64,000 nt of DNA. Source: Pararge aegeria (lineage: Eukaryota > Arthropoda > Insecta > Lepidoptera > Nymphalidae). Location: assembly GCF_905163445.1 (NCBI RefSeq), contig NC_053200.1:9672001-9736000 (forward strand), read 5' to 3'. Under the pieces are notes generated by a model. That model did no database searches. It was not told where the DNA came from and saw only the letters and a program-made list of their open reading frames with translations. The position numbers and the translations under genes were made by a program. This document shows positions 11,656-23,982 of the stretch, piece after piece (the stretch's first letter is position 1; each line of letters opens with the position of its first letter).

Positions 11656-14139
11656 CTACTAAAATTCTGATCTATACCCGGTAGGCTTAAATATTTATGT
11701 TGCTATATTTGTTTTATAGATGTAATTATCAACTTCGTCCAATCGATATTTTAAAAAGATTTACGTATCTTTATCCCCTTGGGTTTTCAAATTTGATAAA
11801 AAAGTATATTTTAAAACAAATAATGCATCGGCCCTATCAATTTCCTCTCTATTGATATTAAAAGAAGTTTGTATATATTATGCATGATCATGACAATAGC
11901 TAGGAAATAGATAAAAAATATACACGCAAAATTTTAAGGTTGAGTGCAGGGAAAATTTATTTTTAGCAAGTATTTAAAAATTTTAAAAAAAAGCTAGTTT
12001 ATATATATATGTATAAGAGGTATCTTCAGCCCTTTTATCTATGTCAATGTCTTTTTTAAGGGCTATAAAAATCCAACTAATCAATGTTTATTTGATTAAA
12101 AAGCGAAAAGTTCGCTATCTTATATCTTTGGAATAATGAATCTGGGTTCCTTCTTTCTAACTATACCAATATTAAAAGCTATCTATATTTCTCTAAATTG
12201 GAAGTGAGATCTCTACAAAATAAGTCTTGTTTAACGTGTCTATTAACTTATTCCGCATCTTTTTTCTTTGATTTATTTTCAAAACGTTGTTTTATAAAAT
12301 ATGACGCCATGCTCACGTTAAATCACTAATATCCATGTAGGCATAGGTAGTAGGTACCCATTATAAACACGATACAAAATCATCGGTTCGCTGCACCAAA
12401 TGAATGTGATGAGACAATCGAGAACAAGGTTGAATAAATATCACTACCTAACATTAAATACCTATACCTAGACAATGCAGGTTCAGAAAATTATTCGCGA
12501 ATGCTTTTAGGTCATTAGAATTCTTTGTTTGATCTCATAAGTTGGTTGACCGATAAAGGTAAAAACAAAGTAAACTGGACTTAACAGTGTTTCAGTGTCC
12601 TGTATGTTGTTTATGTTATCGTAGTTATAATTGTGCAACTTTGGTAGAATTATCTTCCTCGTTCCTTATTATAATGAAGAGCTAGCTAGTTTAGCGTTTC
12701 GAAATGTAGTAAGATTTAACCATTGCTCGCACGTTCATAAGTAAAGCAATTATCGGATGTTTTTCTTTTATCATGTTATTTTGACCTATCATGTATTGCT
12801 ATTCTGGTCCATATTTTTATCCAAGATACCTTCTAACTGTGGAGAATTAGGGAGTAAATATTATTCACTTCTTTTTCTCTTCTTGAATTACTTTTATTAT
12901 AACAAACTCTCAATCATATAATGTTTATTAAACAACTAATTTAGAAAAGCACTTCAAGCCAAGTGTCATATAATCTTGGGAAATTGGACTGTGTATGTTT
13001 TTGGAAAAAATAATTTCTTGGTGTTTAGATTTTTTCAAACTAGTAGGCACTAGTATTGCATTTCAGTATTTTATTTAAAACATCAACTTTCTCTTCGCTT
13101 CTGGCCTTAAAATTAAAATTGATAATAATAAAAGAACGAAATTATCCAAACAGCGAGATTCAGTGACCATCACCATTATCAGCAATGATATCGCAATGCA
13201 AATAATGACCGTCATTTTATTTGCCATTTTTTATTGACACATCATGTGTGATCAACAATGGATCGGTCGTTATGATTTTTAACTAGAAAGGAGAATATGC
13301 AATGGATAGCAATAATTAAAGTACTGTTAGGCTTTTGAGTGTAGGTACTGATGCTTTAGACTGCACCGTTATGACCTTACAGGTAGGTACGTTAATATAA
13401 TGAAACGAAACCTGCTATTAGGTAGCATAATTTAATGACTTTAATCAGGATTATCTCTCTGCAGGGTATCGCAATACCTTAATAATTTTGGCTAAGTTTG
13501 CACTTATACGAGTACGTGAGTGTATGTTTTAATTTTGTGCATGGAATTATTTTGTCTTACTTGTACTTTGCTATGTGACCGAATTGGTCAAGGTAAAAAT
13601 GATTCAGTATAAAAAAATCAAAACTAAACTATGCTATAAATTAATAATAAAGTAGAACTGAATCCTTCAGAGTTTTTTAAGATCTGATTTACACTAATTT
13701 TTAACCAACGTCAAAAATGTGAAGGCTCCTTTTTCGATTATGGTTGATTCCTTTTATTAATGTATCATTGTAGCTTTTTGTGTAAAAACTCGTCCAGGAA
13801 AAAACACCCGGTCTACCGACACGCTTCTTTCAGCTTTACTTAGTGAGTTGATTGCTCAGCACCAACAAATTAATATAAGCTAAGGTTCATAATACTATAT
13901 AATAATTAATAAGATAATTATCGCAAAGTATCTGAAAATTATTTAATATACGCTTTGGTTAGATGCATTTTGGTTATATATTTGGTTTGGGTATAAAAAT
14001 TATCATTTGTTTTTATAATTTTATTAAAATATTGGTCTTGTGATTCAAAAATAAGAAATTTTCTTTAAAAACTTCAAATATAGAAGAGAATTTTTATCTA
14101 TAATCTCCTAAATTATAATTTTCGCATGAAGATATAATA

Positions 14140-14465
14140 ATAAATAAACGGCGTGGGTGTTAGTGTATTGACAGGCACTACGCCTCCAGTTGCTGGACTC
14201 AGGACGGCCCAAGTGAACGCTCTGTTTATAGGCGATCGTTCTCTACAAATCATCAGCAGTGTTTATAGGCGATCGTTCTCTACAAATCATCAGCAGTGTT
14301 TATAGGCGATCGTTCTCTACAAATCATCAGCAGTGTTTATAGGCGATCGTTCTCTACAAATCATCAGCAGTGTTTATAGGCGATCGTTCTCTACAAATCA
14401 TCAGCAGTGTTTATAGGCGATCGTTCTCTACAAATCATCAGCAGGGCCACGCTTCGTCCGTCAAT
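14140..14465 (-). repeat. Element-D copy carrying an internal 37-bp minisatellite
   Basis: Read on the minus strand, GACGGACGAAGCGTGGCC, AACGATCGCCTATAAACAG and GGAGGCGTAGTGCCTGTC follow the order of the element-D copies at 11470, 16178, 29208 and 32155. Its middle segment is repeated six times. Confidence 0.6.
14221..14445 (+). repeat. Minisatellite, six copies of a 37-bp unit
   Basis: GGCGATCG recurs at 14231, 14268, 14305, 14342, 14379 and 14416, exactly 37 bp apart. Units read TGTTTATAGGCGATCGTTCT then CTACAAATCATCAGCAG and show no differences by eye. Confidence 0.95.
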
Positions 14466-14879
14466 CCTAACTATAATATTATAAATGCGAAGGCGTGTTT
14501 GTGTGTGTGTGGCCTTCCTACACGACCTAATTCAGCGACTAGTCAACTTGATTTCTGGCATATAATTAGACGAAAGGACGGAGAGTAACATAGACTTATG
14601 CTTTTATCCCGAGAATACAAACTGTTCCTACGGGATTTAAACGTAATAAACGCAGAGACTGCTAGAAACTAACTTTTTCTAATTTATTTGTTTTAAAGTC
14701 CCCGCGCATTGGAGCAGCTCGTTGGTCTACGGGTTTGTTTTTTCGCTACAGGTCACGAAGACTTGGGTTTGAGAACTGTCTTGACTTTCAGTGCCAACCA
14801 ACCTGATTTTTTTTTAAATTATAATGAATTAAGATATTATTATTGCCGTCACGTCAGCGAAGCCGCGGGCAATAACTAA
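14465..14879 (+). mobile_element. Helitron relic with inverted 3' end
   Basis: ATAAATGCGAAGGCGTGTTT start, CGGAGAGTAACATAGACTTA interior, end AGCCGCGGGCAATAACTAA then T (CTRR-T). An exact inverted copy of the terminal 19 nt follows. Confidence 0.5.
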
Positions 14880-14904
14880 TTATTTCCCGCGGCTTCGCTG
14901 ACGT
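14851..14904. repeat. Perfect hairpin, 19-nt arms, 16-nt loop
   Basis: ACGTCAGCGAAGCCGCGGG and its inverse flank the end of a Helitron relic. Confidence 0.95.
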
Positions 14905-15839
14905 TAAGTTAAATTATTGTTTTGGTTCTAATTTTCCACCCTTATTTAATGCCTTTGGAGTTTGAATTTTTAAAATTTGTAAAACAAATATTTCTTTATT
15001 TTTAAGCGAAAACCTAAAATCAAAGTTTCATGGATGTAAGTTGAAAAAAAAAATGAAGGATTACTACACAACGATTACAGACATGATTACTAAGTCTCGT
15101 TAAGTCCCCGCGCATTGGAGCAGCTCGTTGGGTCTTGATCTAAAACCCTCTCTTCTGAGAAAAAGGAGGAGGTTAAGTATTTGTAGTAAAAATTGTAAAA
15201 AAGCCTTTTTTCTAACAAACACTTCCTGTGCATTTCATTATATGAGTCATAATAATTCTGCTCTACGCATGCGTGTCTAGGAGTAATTATGACGGAAACC
15301 GTTAATTGAATATAATAAAGCCGAATAATTCTATTAAATACCATAAATTTCAAGATGAATCACCCACACCTTTTCGAAATAACAATGTCAGTACGTATAA
15401 ATTAAAAATCTACATGACAAAAGCCGTGAAGGCCTGCGGTTTAAAATTTTGGCGTTTCCAAAAATTGTACCGATGGAAAGCGGATGGCCGTTTCCGGCGC
15501 TTTGTGGGCGACCGATGTCCTCGTCGGAGCAAATTGTAGGTAATGGCGCAGTGTGAATTTATAACAGTTATCTATGTCGTGAAATCTGTGGAAGCCTTCA
15601 GAGGGCAAGAATTTAATATGGGCATTTTTCAGAAATATCTCGTTTGTCTAGAGGTTGGATTTTTCACTACAGGTCACGCAGACCTGGTTTAAGAACTCTC
15701 AGGTTTTGAGTTTTTCGGTCGAGATATTTTCAGTGCCGGTTGGGAAATTGGTGTTATCTACCTTCAGAGGTAGGCTTATGATCGTGCCGCTAAGTCATCG
15801 GTACCGGTTACTATCAGTAACATGTGATAATAATTGTTA

Positions 15840-16110
15840 CAAGTTGAAATAAATGAATTTTGAATTTTTTGAATTGATTAATAAGTGACCACTGACACTA
15901 TATGACCCTTTTATATAAGCACAGCTGATGCTGAGTGATTGTCACGGTGCAATTTTATGACAACTTTATAGTTATTTCTCTAAAAGTAATATACTTGTGG
16001 ATGATGGGGTCCCAAGGTGGTAGATTGGCGACCCCATATGGGAAATCACAGTGTCGATTAAAGCACACCCTAATGAAGTGGACGTACGATATAAAACGAG
16101 TCGAAGAAGT
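15840..16110 (+). repeat. Inverted-repeat arm 1 with a LINE end attached
   Basis: From GAAATAAATGAATTTTGAAT through AATAAGTGACCACTGACACT to GGACGTACGATATAAAACGA. A second arm lies inverted at 19455-19740. The frame TLMKWTYDIKRVEE resembles the end of RTE-type LINE proteins. Confidence 0.55.
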
Positions 16111-16177
16111 CGTAGTAGGTACTTATAGGTATTATACCAACCTGCATATTCAAAAAAAAATTATAATGAATAATTGT

Positions 16178-16345
16178 TAGACCAAGCAGACCTCCCACCT
16201 GATTACAAGTGAAAAACGATCGCCTAAACGCAGAGCAATATTTTGCAGGGCATGTGAGAAACACATCCTGCAAAGTGTTGCCCAGTGCCCGTCAACCTGA
16301 GGCGTAGAATTAATCATGTGCCTGTAATTAATTGCCTGCATTGAA
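16178..16345 (+). repeat. Element-D copy
   Basis: GACCAAGCAGACCTCCCACC, AACGATCGCCTAAACGCAG and CCCGTCAACCTGAGGCGTAG. Confidence 0.6.
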
Positions 16346-16690
16346 ATAGTGGGGTGGGTTTATGTTCTCTTTCCTATGAGAGAGAACGCCATGCCCAGCT
16401 TTGGCACCTTGATGTACTGAGCATGATGGTGATAAAATTTCACATATTAATCCTATATATCATGGAGAAATATGCACAGATACCAAAATTGGTATCCATG
16501 GAAAATTATTAATTTCTTGCCCCATGTATTTTTTCAATTATTGTGGCAGTTATACCGATATACCATTATGTTCGTGTGAGTGTAATAATTAAAAGACTGA
16601 TGGACTAAAGCCCGAGGCCTTTGCCCTGTGTGACATTTCCCACTGCTGGGCACAAAACTCTTCTCTCATACGAAAGAGAGGTTAAGAGCT
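16345..16690. repeat. Two opposed fragments of SINE-C-like 3' ends
   Basis: 16345-16430 runs forward (CCTATGAGAGAGAACGCCAT, CATGATGGTGAT). 16590-16690 runs in reverse (CACTGCTGGGCACAAAACTC, ATACGAAAGAGAGG). Confidence 0.4.
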
Positions 16691-17629
16691 TAGTCTGTTT
16701 ATCCAATGCTATGCCCTGGTTATTTCCTATTACTTAAGCCAAACAATTATGAAATTACCTACTTATTCAATATTCCATTCTTATAATGAACTAGTTGTAC
16801 CCTGCCACGTTTTGCTGTGGCACATTGTGATTGAATGGTTGAGAAAAATAGATAAAAACAATCCTTGATGCGTATTATAATATCATGCTAAAATTTCAGC
16901 CCGATCATTGCAGAACTTTTTGAGTTTTGAAGCTTACTCAAACCAACATAACATTTTTATATATATAGATATGTGTTTTAGGTTTAAAGATGTCCCTCGT
17001 ACTTCCAAAGGTTACCACAGCTGGTGGACCACATCATTTATTACTATAAAAAAACCTTTAAAATGTTGTCAACAATTATAATTATAAAAATAATTTTAAC
17101 GCCCCCACAATCTCCTCTAGGGCTAAAATTTTCTCATGGGCTCATGTCTAAAAGAGCTAAAATTCAAAATTTAGTTTTTTATGATTTTTTCTAATCATTA
17201 ACGCCCCCGTTATACACTTCGGAGATTTAACACTTATAAAAAAGTTAGCCTATCCATTAAGGCAATGTATCCTCTACATGGGTGCAAAATTTCAATTCAA
17301 TCGGATGTATAGTTTAATAGTTTTAAACGGAACAACCATAAAAAACTCTATAGATTTATATATTAGTACAGATAGGGTGTTTTTCAAGTATTGTCATAGA
17401 ATCGGACTTATATTATTTCGCATGGAGAAAGTTAAAGAGTCGGGATGTGGTGGGGTGTATGATTCCGTTTATCTCGTAAGATACTTAATTATTATTAATG
17501 TCTTATTATATTTTGATTTAACGCGGTAAAGGCAATCGCATAAAATAATACGCACTAAGCAAACGTGTGAGTTATTAAGAAGACAAAAGTGGCTCTAAAT
17601 GGTTCGTGTAATGCTGCATCTAGCTAGCT

Positions 17630-17825
17630 AGCATTAGCTGTCCTTACACACAGTAGCTGCGTCGCCAATTCCTTATTCTTGGCTGGATCTTGGCTGACAC
17701 ACTATCGTGTGTCTTGATTTCTTCAATTTTCATAATCTGCACCAAACAGATCTTCCGCAATGTCTCTACGAACATGACACCGGAGCATCCTCAGGAGATG
17801 TTGGCTTTACAATTGGGAAGAGTCA
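17630..17825 (-). mobile_element. Penelope-type terminal fragment with hammerhead-like core
   Basis: Minus strand: CATCTCCTGAGGATGCTCCG contains CTGAGGA (CUGANGA core) and half of a GCTCC stem; the GGAGC-GAAAC partner has decayed. The following TTGGTGCAGATTATG and AAGAAATCAAGACACACG fit Penelope terminal sequence. Confidence 0.45.
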
Positions 17826-18260
17826 ATCTAATAATTTTAAAGGAGTACTGAATCAATAAATCATAATAATAATACTTCTAGTAATTATTAATAAGAGGCA
17901 TCTAAATGTAAAATATAAATGATATAGTTTATCGGTAAATGAGTCTGTATGCGAAAGTTGCAATTGATCGTTGACATTTCCTCGTATCGAACACGGAAGT
18001 TCATTCATCTGGTAACTACTTAACGGGACTCTTTCATGAGCGATCACGCACGACGTCATAGTGTGAAAACTGTGCCTATTGTAGAGTTGGCCGTTGGGAT
18101 TGGCTAGGATGGGCTCGTGGGAAAGTATTTCGGTTTCTCCCTGTCCTTTCGCAACATTTTGAATACCTATTACAACCATGGGCGTGGGTAGAGCAGCCGT
18201 GTGTAATGTAACTAATTCAATGGCTCCTATTTAATAATTAATTATTTTTTTATTTTACTA

Positions 18261-18582
18261 CAAGTTAGCCCTTAACTGCAATCTCACCTGGTATAGTGAT
18301 GCTGCAGTCTAAGATAGTAGCGGGCTTACCTGTTAAGAAGTATGATAGTTATACCTCTAATAGGTTTCTACGTGACATCGCACCGGAACACTAAACCCTT
18401 AGCAGCACGTCTTTGTCGGAAGCGTGGTAACTAGCCACGGCTAAAGTCTCCCACCAGATCAGACCAGAGGAAGTTCAGAAATTATTAATTCCTAAATTGC
18501 CTCTTGACAACCGGGACGCCGGGATTCGAAACCGGGACCTCCTACTTAAATTCAAAGCGCTCACCGTTGCGCCAGGGAGGTC
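18261..18582 (-). repeat. SINE-B copy (second tRNA-headed family)
   Basis: On this strand it ends with the inverse tRNA-like head: GGGATTCGAAACCGGGACC (B box) and TTGCGCCAGGGAGG (A box). It starts TTAACTGCAATCTCACCTGG and includes GGTAACTAGCCACGG. Nearly full length. Confidence 0.75.
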
Positions 18583-18668
18583 GTCAAAAGGCTCCTACTT
18601 TTTCGTTCCATACTAACTCATGACCTTTAGAGCGTCAAAGTTAAAGTGTTCATTACACCAGAGTTTCT

Positions 18669-19061
18669 TTATTTTTCCATAAATGGCACAAAAATGGGGT
18701 CTAGCAATTGCCTGTCTGGAAGATAAATAGAAAATAGAGATTTAATAATTAATTCTTTTATAGGACCCGTTGAGCTAACTACAGAAGGTACTAGAAATGT
18801 TTTATTCTCAAAAAGAGAGAAGATCTCTACCGTGGTGTTTTGATCAGCTAAAAGGCTGTTGAGGTGTAAGTGTTTGTGCCAAAAGATTATAGTAAAGTCC
18901 CTATAGTACCTACACTTAGTAATATGATACCTCCACAACTCTGTAATAAGGGGTGTAATGTTAGAACCAGTTAGCCTCCCAAAGCTACCGGCCGGTGGTG
19001 CACCCTGCCGACTTACTATTAGACTACTGGTGGTATAACCATTCTTCATAAGCTGGTCCAA
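18669..19061 (-). other. 130-codon open frame, unrecognised
   Basis: Intergenic minus-strand frame with no motif I recognise. Longer than most chance frames here but with AT-driven composition at its end. Probably a repeat remnant. Confidence 0.15.
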
Positions 19062-19454
19062 AATCCAGTGACAGGTAACGGGGCATTAGTGTTGTCGGTG
19101 CGAGAAGACCAGCTCTTCGATCACCAACCCGCATACCAAGTGTGATTAATATAATTACGATGATGGTTTGTAAAATTCCAACACAGCCCCTAGTTCGAAG
19201 TGTTCCCGCTAGTTCCAGGTGGTCCCGCTATTCCTGGCTCTGGCTGCAATTTTGCTAACGGAAAATGAGAATGTTAAGGATCTCCAGAAGAGATCCATAT
19301 CTTTATCGTAGAGCGTCTACTTAGTCGTTGGGGGAATAAAGTATTCATACTGGTAAGTAATCTTATTCTCAACGCCATCATCATGTCGACCATAGGACGT
19401 CCACAGGTCGACACAGGTCTCTTACTGGGATTTCAGTCACTACCGCGGTTTCAT

Positions 19455-19740
19455 GTCTCTTGTATCCAAAGTCTTCGACTCGTTTTTTATCGTACGTCCA
19501 TTTCATTAGGGTGTGCTTAAAGTAACACTGTGCTTTCCCGTACGGAGTCGCCACTCTACCACCTTGGGACCCCAACGTCCACCGGTATATTACTTTTAGA
19601 GAAATAACTATAAAGTTGTTATAAAAAATGCACCGTGACAACCATAGCATCAGCTGTGCTTATATAAAAGGGTCATATAGTGTCAGTGGTCACTTATTAG
19701 TCAATTCAAAAAATTCAAAATTCATTTATTTCAAGTGGGC
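19455..19740 (-). repeat. Inverted-repeat arm 2
   Basis: Reverse complement of 15840-16110 with about one difference per 10-15 nt by eye, including the same junction with GAATTTTGAATTTTTTGAAT. Confidence 0.6.
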
Positions 19741-19870
19741 CTAATATAAGTTTTTAAGGGCACTTTTGAAACATCAAGTATGTCTGTTTTTAGTGACTCT
19801 ACCGCCGGTTCGGAAGGCAGAAGAAGCCGGCAAGAAACTCAGCAGTTGCTCTTCTCTAATATATTCAATA
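19700..19870 (-). mobile_element. LINE 3' UTR fragment, same family as 31506-31680
   Basis: Shares GACTCTACCGCCGGTTCGGA, GGCAAGAAACTCAGCAG and the end ATTCATTTATTTCAAGTGGG. Confidence 0.6.
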
Positions 19871-19899
19871 GCAGATAGGTTATGTTTCTAGATAATATT

Positions 19900-20060
19900 A
19901 AAACTTTAGTATATGTAACTTTATATCTAAATTCACATACAAGTTTATACGCACACAAATAACCAGAGCTGAAGTTGTCACCTTTTTTTTTGTAAACTTA
20001 TTATGGTTATTTCAGTAAAGGATTGGTCCTAATAAAAATCTCTAAAACAAAAGGTTTTCA
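19900..20060 (+). repeat. Inverted repeat arm, partner at 20690-20835
   Basis: CACATACAAGTTTATACGCA, GTAAACTTATTATGGTTATT and AAAAGGTTTTCATT reappear inverted at 20690-20835. About 630 bp separate the arms. Confidence 0.55.
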
Positions 20061-20074
20061 TTACCATGATCGCT

Positions 20075-20335
20075 GCTACTGGCTTCAATCCCCGGCCCGC
20101 ATCTTTAACTTTTGGAACTTATGTACAATTTAGGAAATTCAAATTCACCTCTCTTAATGGTGCATGTAAACGTCGTGAACCTGCATGCCTGATAGTACTC
20201 CATAACTCTCAAAGACGTACCCACCAATCCGCACTTCGTGAGCGTTGTGGACTAAGGCCTTAAACTCATCACATTCTGAGAGGGAGATCCGAACCCAAGC
20301 CTGATGATGAATTGATATTGATATGTCTACGAATA
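20075..20335 (+). repeat. SINE-C copy
   Basis: TCAATCCCCGGCCCGCATC, CCACCAATCCGCACTTCGTG and CCTGATGATGAATTGATAT match the family; its head is truncated. Confidence 0.6.
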
Positions 20336-20689
20336 CTTTTTAGAGAGAATCTTATAAACCTTATAGCGTGTTTATTGCGTTTTCTATTATTAAGCTCTGT
20401 TTTTAGGATTTTTATTTGTATTTAAAATATTCAATGTTTAACGTTAAAACCCACGCGTAGGTATACTATTTTAATTTGTTGTAGAGTTTATTGTAGGTAC
20501 ACACGTGCTCACAGTTGCATAATATAACTTCCTACCAACATCCGACCTATAATTAGAATGCGCATGCGTCACATTTTTATCACTCAGGCACGTCACAAGG
20601 ATTAATAAAAAGGCATCATAGAAAACACGAGTTGTTAAATAGAAAATCTAACACAAACTAAAGCTAAGATACAGTTTATTATTTTTAAT

Positions 20690-20835
20690 AATTTTTAATG
20701 AATGAAAACCTTTTACCCAAATAACCATAGTAAGTTTTCAAAAATAAAATGCAAAAGGTGACAATATCAACTCTCTTTATTTGCGTGCGTATACACTTGT
20801 ATGTGAATTTATATATAATCTAACAGTGCTCATTC
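20690..20835 (-). repeat. Inverted repeat arm, partner at 19900-20060
   Basis: GAATGAAAACCTTTTACCC, AACCATAGTAAGTTTTCA and GCGTATACACTTGTATGTGA, inverse of the first arm. Confidence 0.55.
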
Positions 20836-21149
20836 GGTATAAACCCACCCTATGCTAAAATATTTTAGTGACCCAACTGACAGGTCCAAATGTATGGCAA
20901 TCCTTTCTTAACTGTTCTCTATTAAAAATAACCTGCTAAAGGCTAAAACTAATGTTCTACTGCATTAGCAGGTGGCACCAAACTGTTTCTGAAGATATGT
21001 TTATCTGCATAAAAAAGTTCTTATCTATTCTCTACCATAGAGTTAGCATGTACGTAGTTAGCTACCTTTTTGATTTTATCCAATCTGATACAAATGAAAT
21101 TAAATACAGCTATTGAAATCAGTGTTTGTAATATATACATTTTATGTTA

Positions 21150-21340
21150 TCCTTAATAATATTATAAATGAGAAAGTGTGTTTGTTTGTGCGTCCTTCTT
21201 TCTCGTCCTAACTTAGCAACCATCTAGTTTGATTTTTGGTATAGAGTTAGTTGGAACTTTGGAAGGACAGGGAGTAACTTATGCTATTTTATCTCAGGAA
21301 AACAAATGGTTCCCACAAAATTTGTAAAAAGCTGTAAGAA
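21150..21340 (+). mobile_element. Helitron 5' relic
   Basis: ATATTATAAATGAGAAAGTG and GGACAGGGAGTAACTTATGC parallel 14465 onward; no 3' end. Confidence 0.4.
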
Positions 21341-23718
21341 ACACAGGCGAAGAACGATGGCAAAAACTAGTTTGATAATAAATTGCATTATTTAGAAAGC
21401 CACCGAAATAATGAATGCCGAAAAATAGAAAATATATCTAATAAGATATATTTAGTAAGAGACGTGTTTTATGTATATAACGCTGTTTTGTAACGATGCA
21501 CCAGATCGGAAGAAGATCCTCAATAATTCCTACAACAAGCGCCTATAAACCTTAAACAGAAAATGGCAGATTCTAGATAAAGCGCAAAATGTAGGTAATA
21601 CGACGGAAAGCTGGTTTCTCTATTTGCTTTTTTCTATTCTGGATCTATTTAATTATGTGAGCTGGGATAAAAAGTACACATCGGTGCCTCTTACCTCAGA
21701 TTCTCAATATTATTAATTAAAAAATAGTATATTATGGTTTACAAGAAGGAGTTTATATCGATGCGGCGGGGATTCCCCTAGCAGAGTCAGCACATCTACT
21801 ACAGCTATTTTAGAACGCTGTTCTAAAATCTACTTAAGATGCGACAAATACTTACTCAATTTAAAAAACTTTCCAAAATAAAATGAAAATTACAAAGTAG
21901 ATAGGTACTCCGCACCCAGGCGATTTAGTGGAACTAGTTTCATAAACACCGTAAATTGAACGTGCCCTGGCTATAACTGGGCTGCCAATAACACGTAATG
22001 TGTACATACATACCTTTACCACAGATGCAATAAAAAGCTCCATAACATAGTTCAGATTCTTTAAGTAAATTTCGGAAACAGCTTCCCTCTGTATATTACA
22101 AAGTTCTATAGCTGATACTGCTTTAGTGGTGGAGTCAGGTATCTATATATTATACTATAGAAGTAGGTACTGTTCAAAGTATTTTTTTTCAACTTGTCTA
22201 AAAGTTTGTACATATGAAAACCGATGAGAAACTAAAGTTAAGTTAAGTGAAATAAATTTATTACAACTTAAATTTCAGTTCACTCACTTGAGCTTTCAGT
22301 GAAGGCGTAGAACGTTTCGTAGCTTCTCGTAGCACTTACAAACAACCACACTTTTCAGAACAACAGTCTATATGTCCACTTTGGTGTACCTCGCGGGCGC
22401 ATCACTGGCCAGTCAAAACTATATTGTGACCATTTCTACACCATAATTCAGTTAAATTACATCAAGGGGGGGACTGACAATGGGAGAGTAGTATAAGCGA
22501 ATCACACCGACGTCATGCATCGCTAATTTTCCATAGATATGCTGACACCGATGACCGAGCCGAAATCATCATACTTGATGGACACTAGTCACAGTAATCT
22601 CATATACCACATGTTTGTGAAATGTAACTACTTAATACTTATTTCTTGTACTAATTCATACGAACTAGTTTAAACTCCTAGTAGAACTAGAAAAATCACG
22701 AAGCTGCTCGATCAATGAAAAAAATAACATGAAGGATTGTTTTACAAAAACTGTTCCTTTCCCCAGGTGTTGCAAAGAAGAGATAAACACCATATTCAAT
22801 ATGCCCTATGAATAAAAAAATAAGCCTTGCAAACAGGCAATAACGCCAGTCTCATGAGTAGCATGGCTATTAGTGACTATTTCGATAGCATATATTTTTT
22901 TGTAAGCCTTGTTTCAAATCAAATAACACTACATATCTCAGAGCCTCAGATTAGATAGGATCCTCAGTTCCATAGTTTGCATAGGGTAAGCATAAGCATA
23001 ATACTCCAAGCCATATTGTCAAAGAATTTATTTAACTTAACATAATACAGTTATATTCTTATTCATTTCTAGAATCAATGTAAGTCACAAACATGAAATC
23101 TAAAGCCTTTACGAATAGTTTGATACGTTTTACTTAATAATAAAGCTTATTTTCCATCAAACTACAAACCAGACAGCAATAAATTCAGTGACCCCAAACC
23201 GCTTTTCCGGAAACCGCGTAGGTACAGAGCATAACGTCGCACGCTCTTTCAATATGGCGGCGTGGCGGCCATATTGTCATGCACCTACCACAGATTATAA
23301 TCGAATTAATTATGATCATATTGTTTTATGCCATGACCTTGAGTGCGGTCGCGTAGTGTGATCGTCCAATGCTGATCCTTATTTGCGATTGCAGGTCGTT
23401 ACGTCGGTTCAGAGATTTTTTTACACGAACCCACCAAATATGTTACAATGAAAGTTAGATAATATTGCTTGTTCAGAAGTTATTAACAATCAAAAGGTCG
23501 AAAAACCCGGTAGTGTTAAATTAACGTTAAATGTATTAAAAAGTTCATTGAATTTATGCTGATCACTACAGTTCTGAAGTATTGCGTATTCTTAGCGTAA
23601 GATTTCATGTAAACTAGTGTTACATCCATCATCAACAGCCTACAAAGGTCCACTGCTGAACATAGGCCTTTAGAAGAGTGCGCCACCACACTGTCCCCGC
23701 CTTTCTCGCCTTTTTCGA

Positions 23719-23982
23719 CGGCCGACTGGCGCAGTGGGCAGCGACCCTGCTTTCTGAGCCAAGGCCGTGGGTTCGATTCCCACAACTGGACAATGTTTGT
23801 GTGATGAACATGAATGTTTTTCAGTTTCTGGGTGTTTATCTATATATTATAAGTATTTATGTATGTTATTCATATAATATTCATCAGTCATCTTAGTACC
23901 CATAACACAAGCTACGCTTACTTTGGGGCTAGATGGCGATGTGTGTATTGTCGTAGTATATTTATTTATTTATTTATTTCTC
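23719..23982 (+). repeat. SINE-A copy, full length
   Basis: Best-preserved copy: head GACTGGCGCAGTGGGCAGCG, B box GGTTCGATTCCC, body and (TTTA)n tail. Likely tRNA-derived and mobilised by a LINE. Confidence 0.8.

Noticed and set aside
19381..19650. 89-codon ORF and its counterpart at 15935-16180
   Set aside because: Both fall in the inverted-repeat pair and look like LINE-derived sequence rather than genes.
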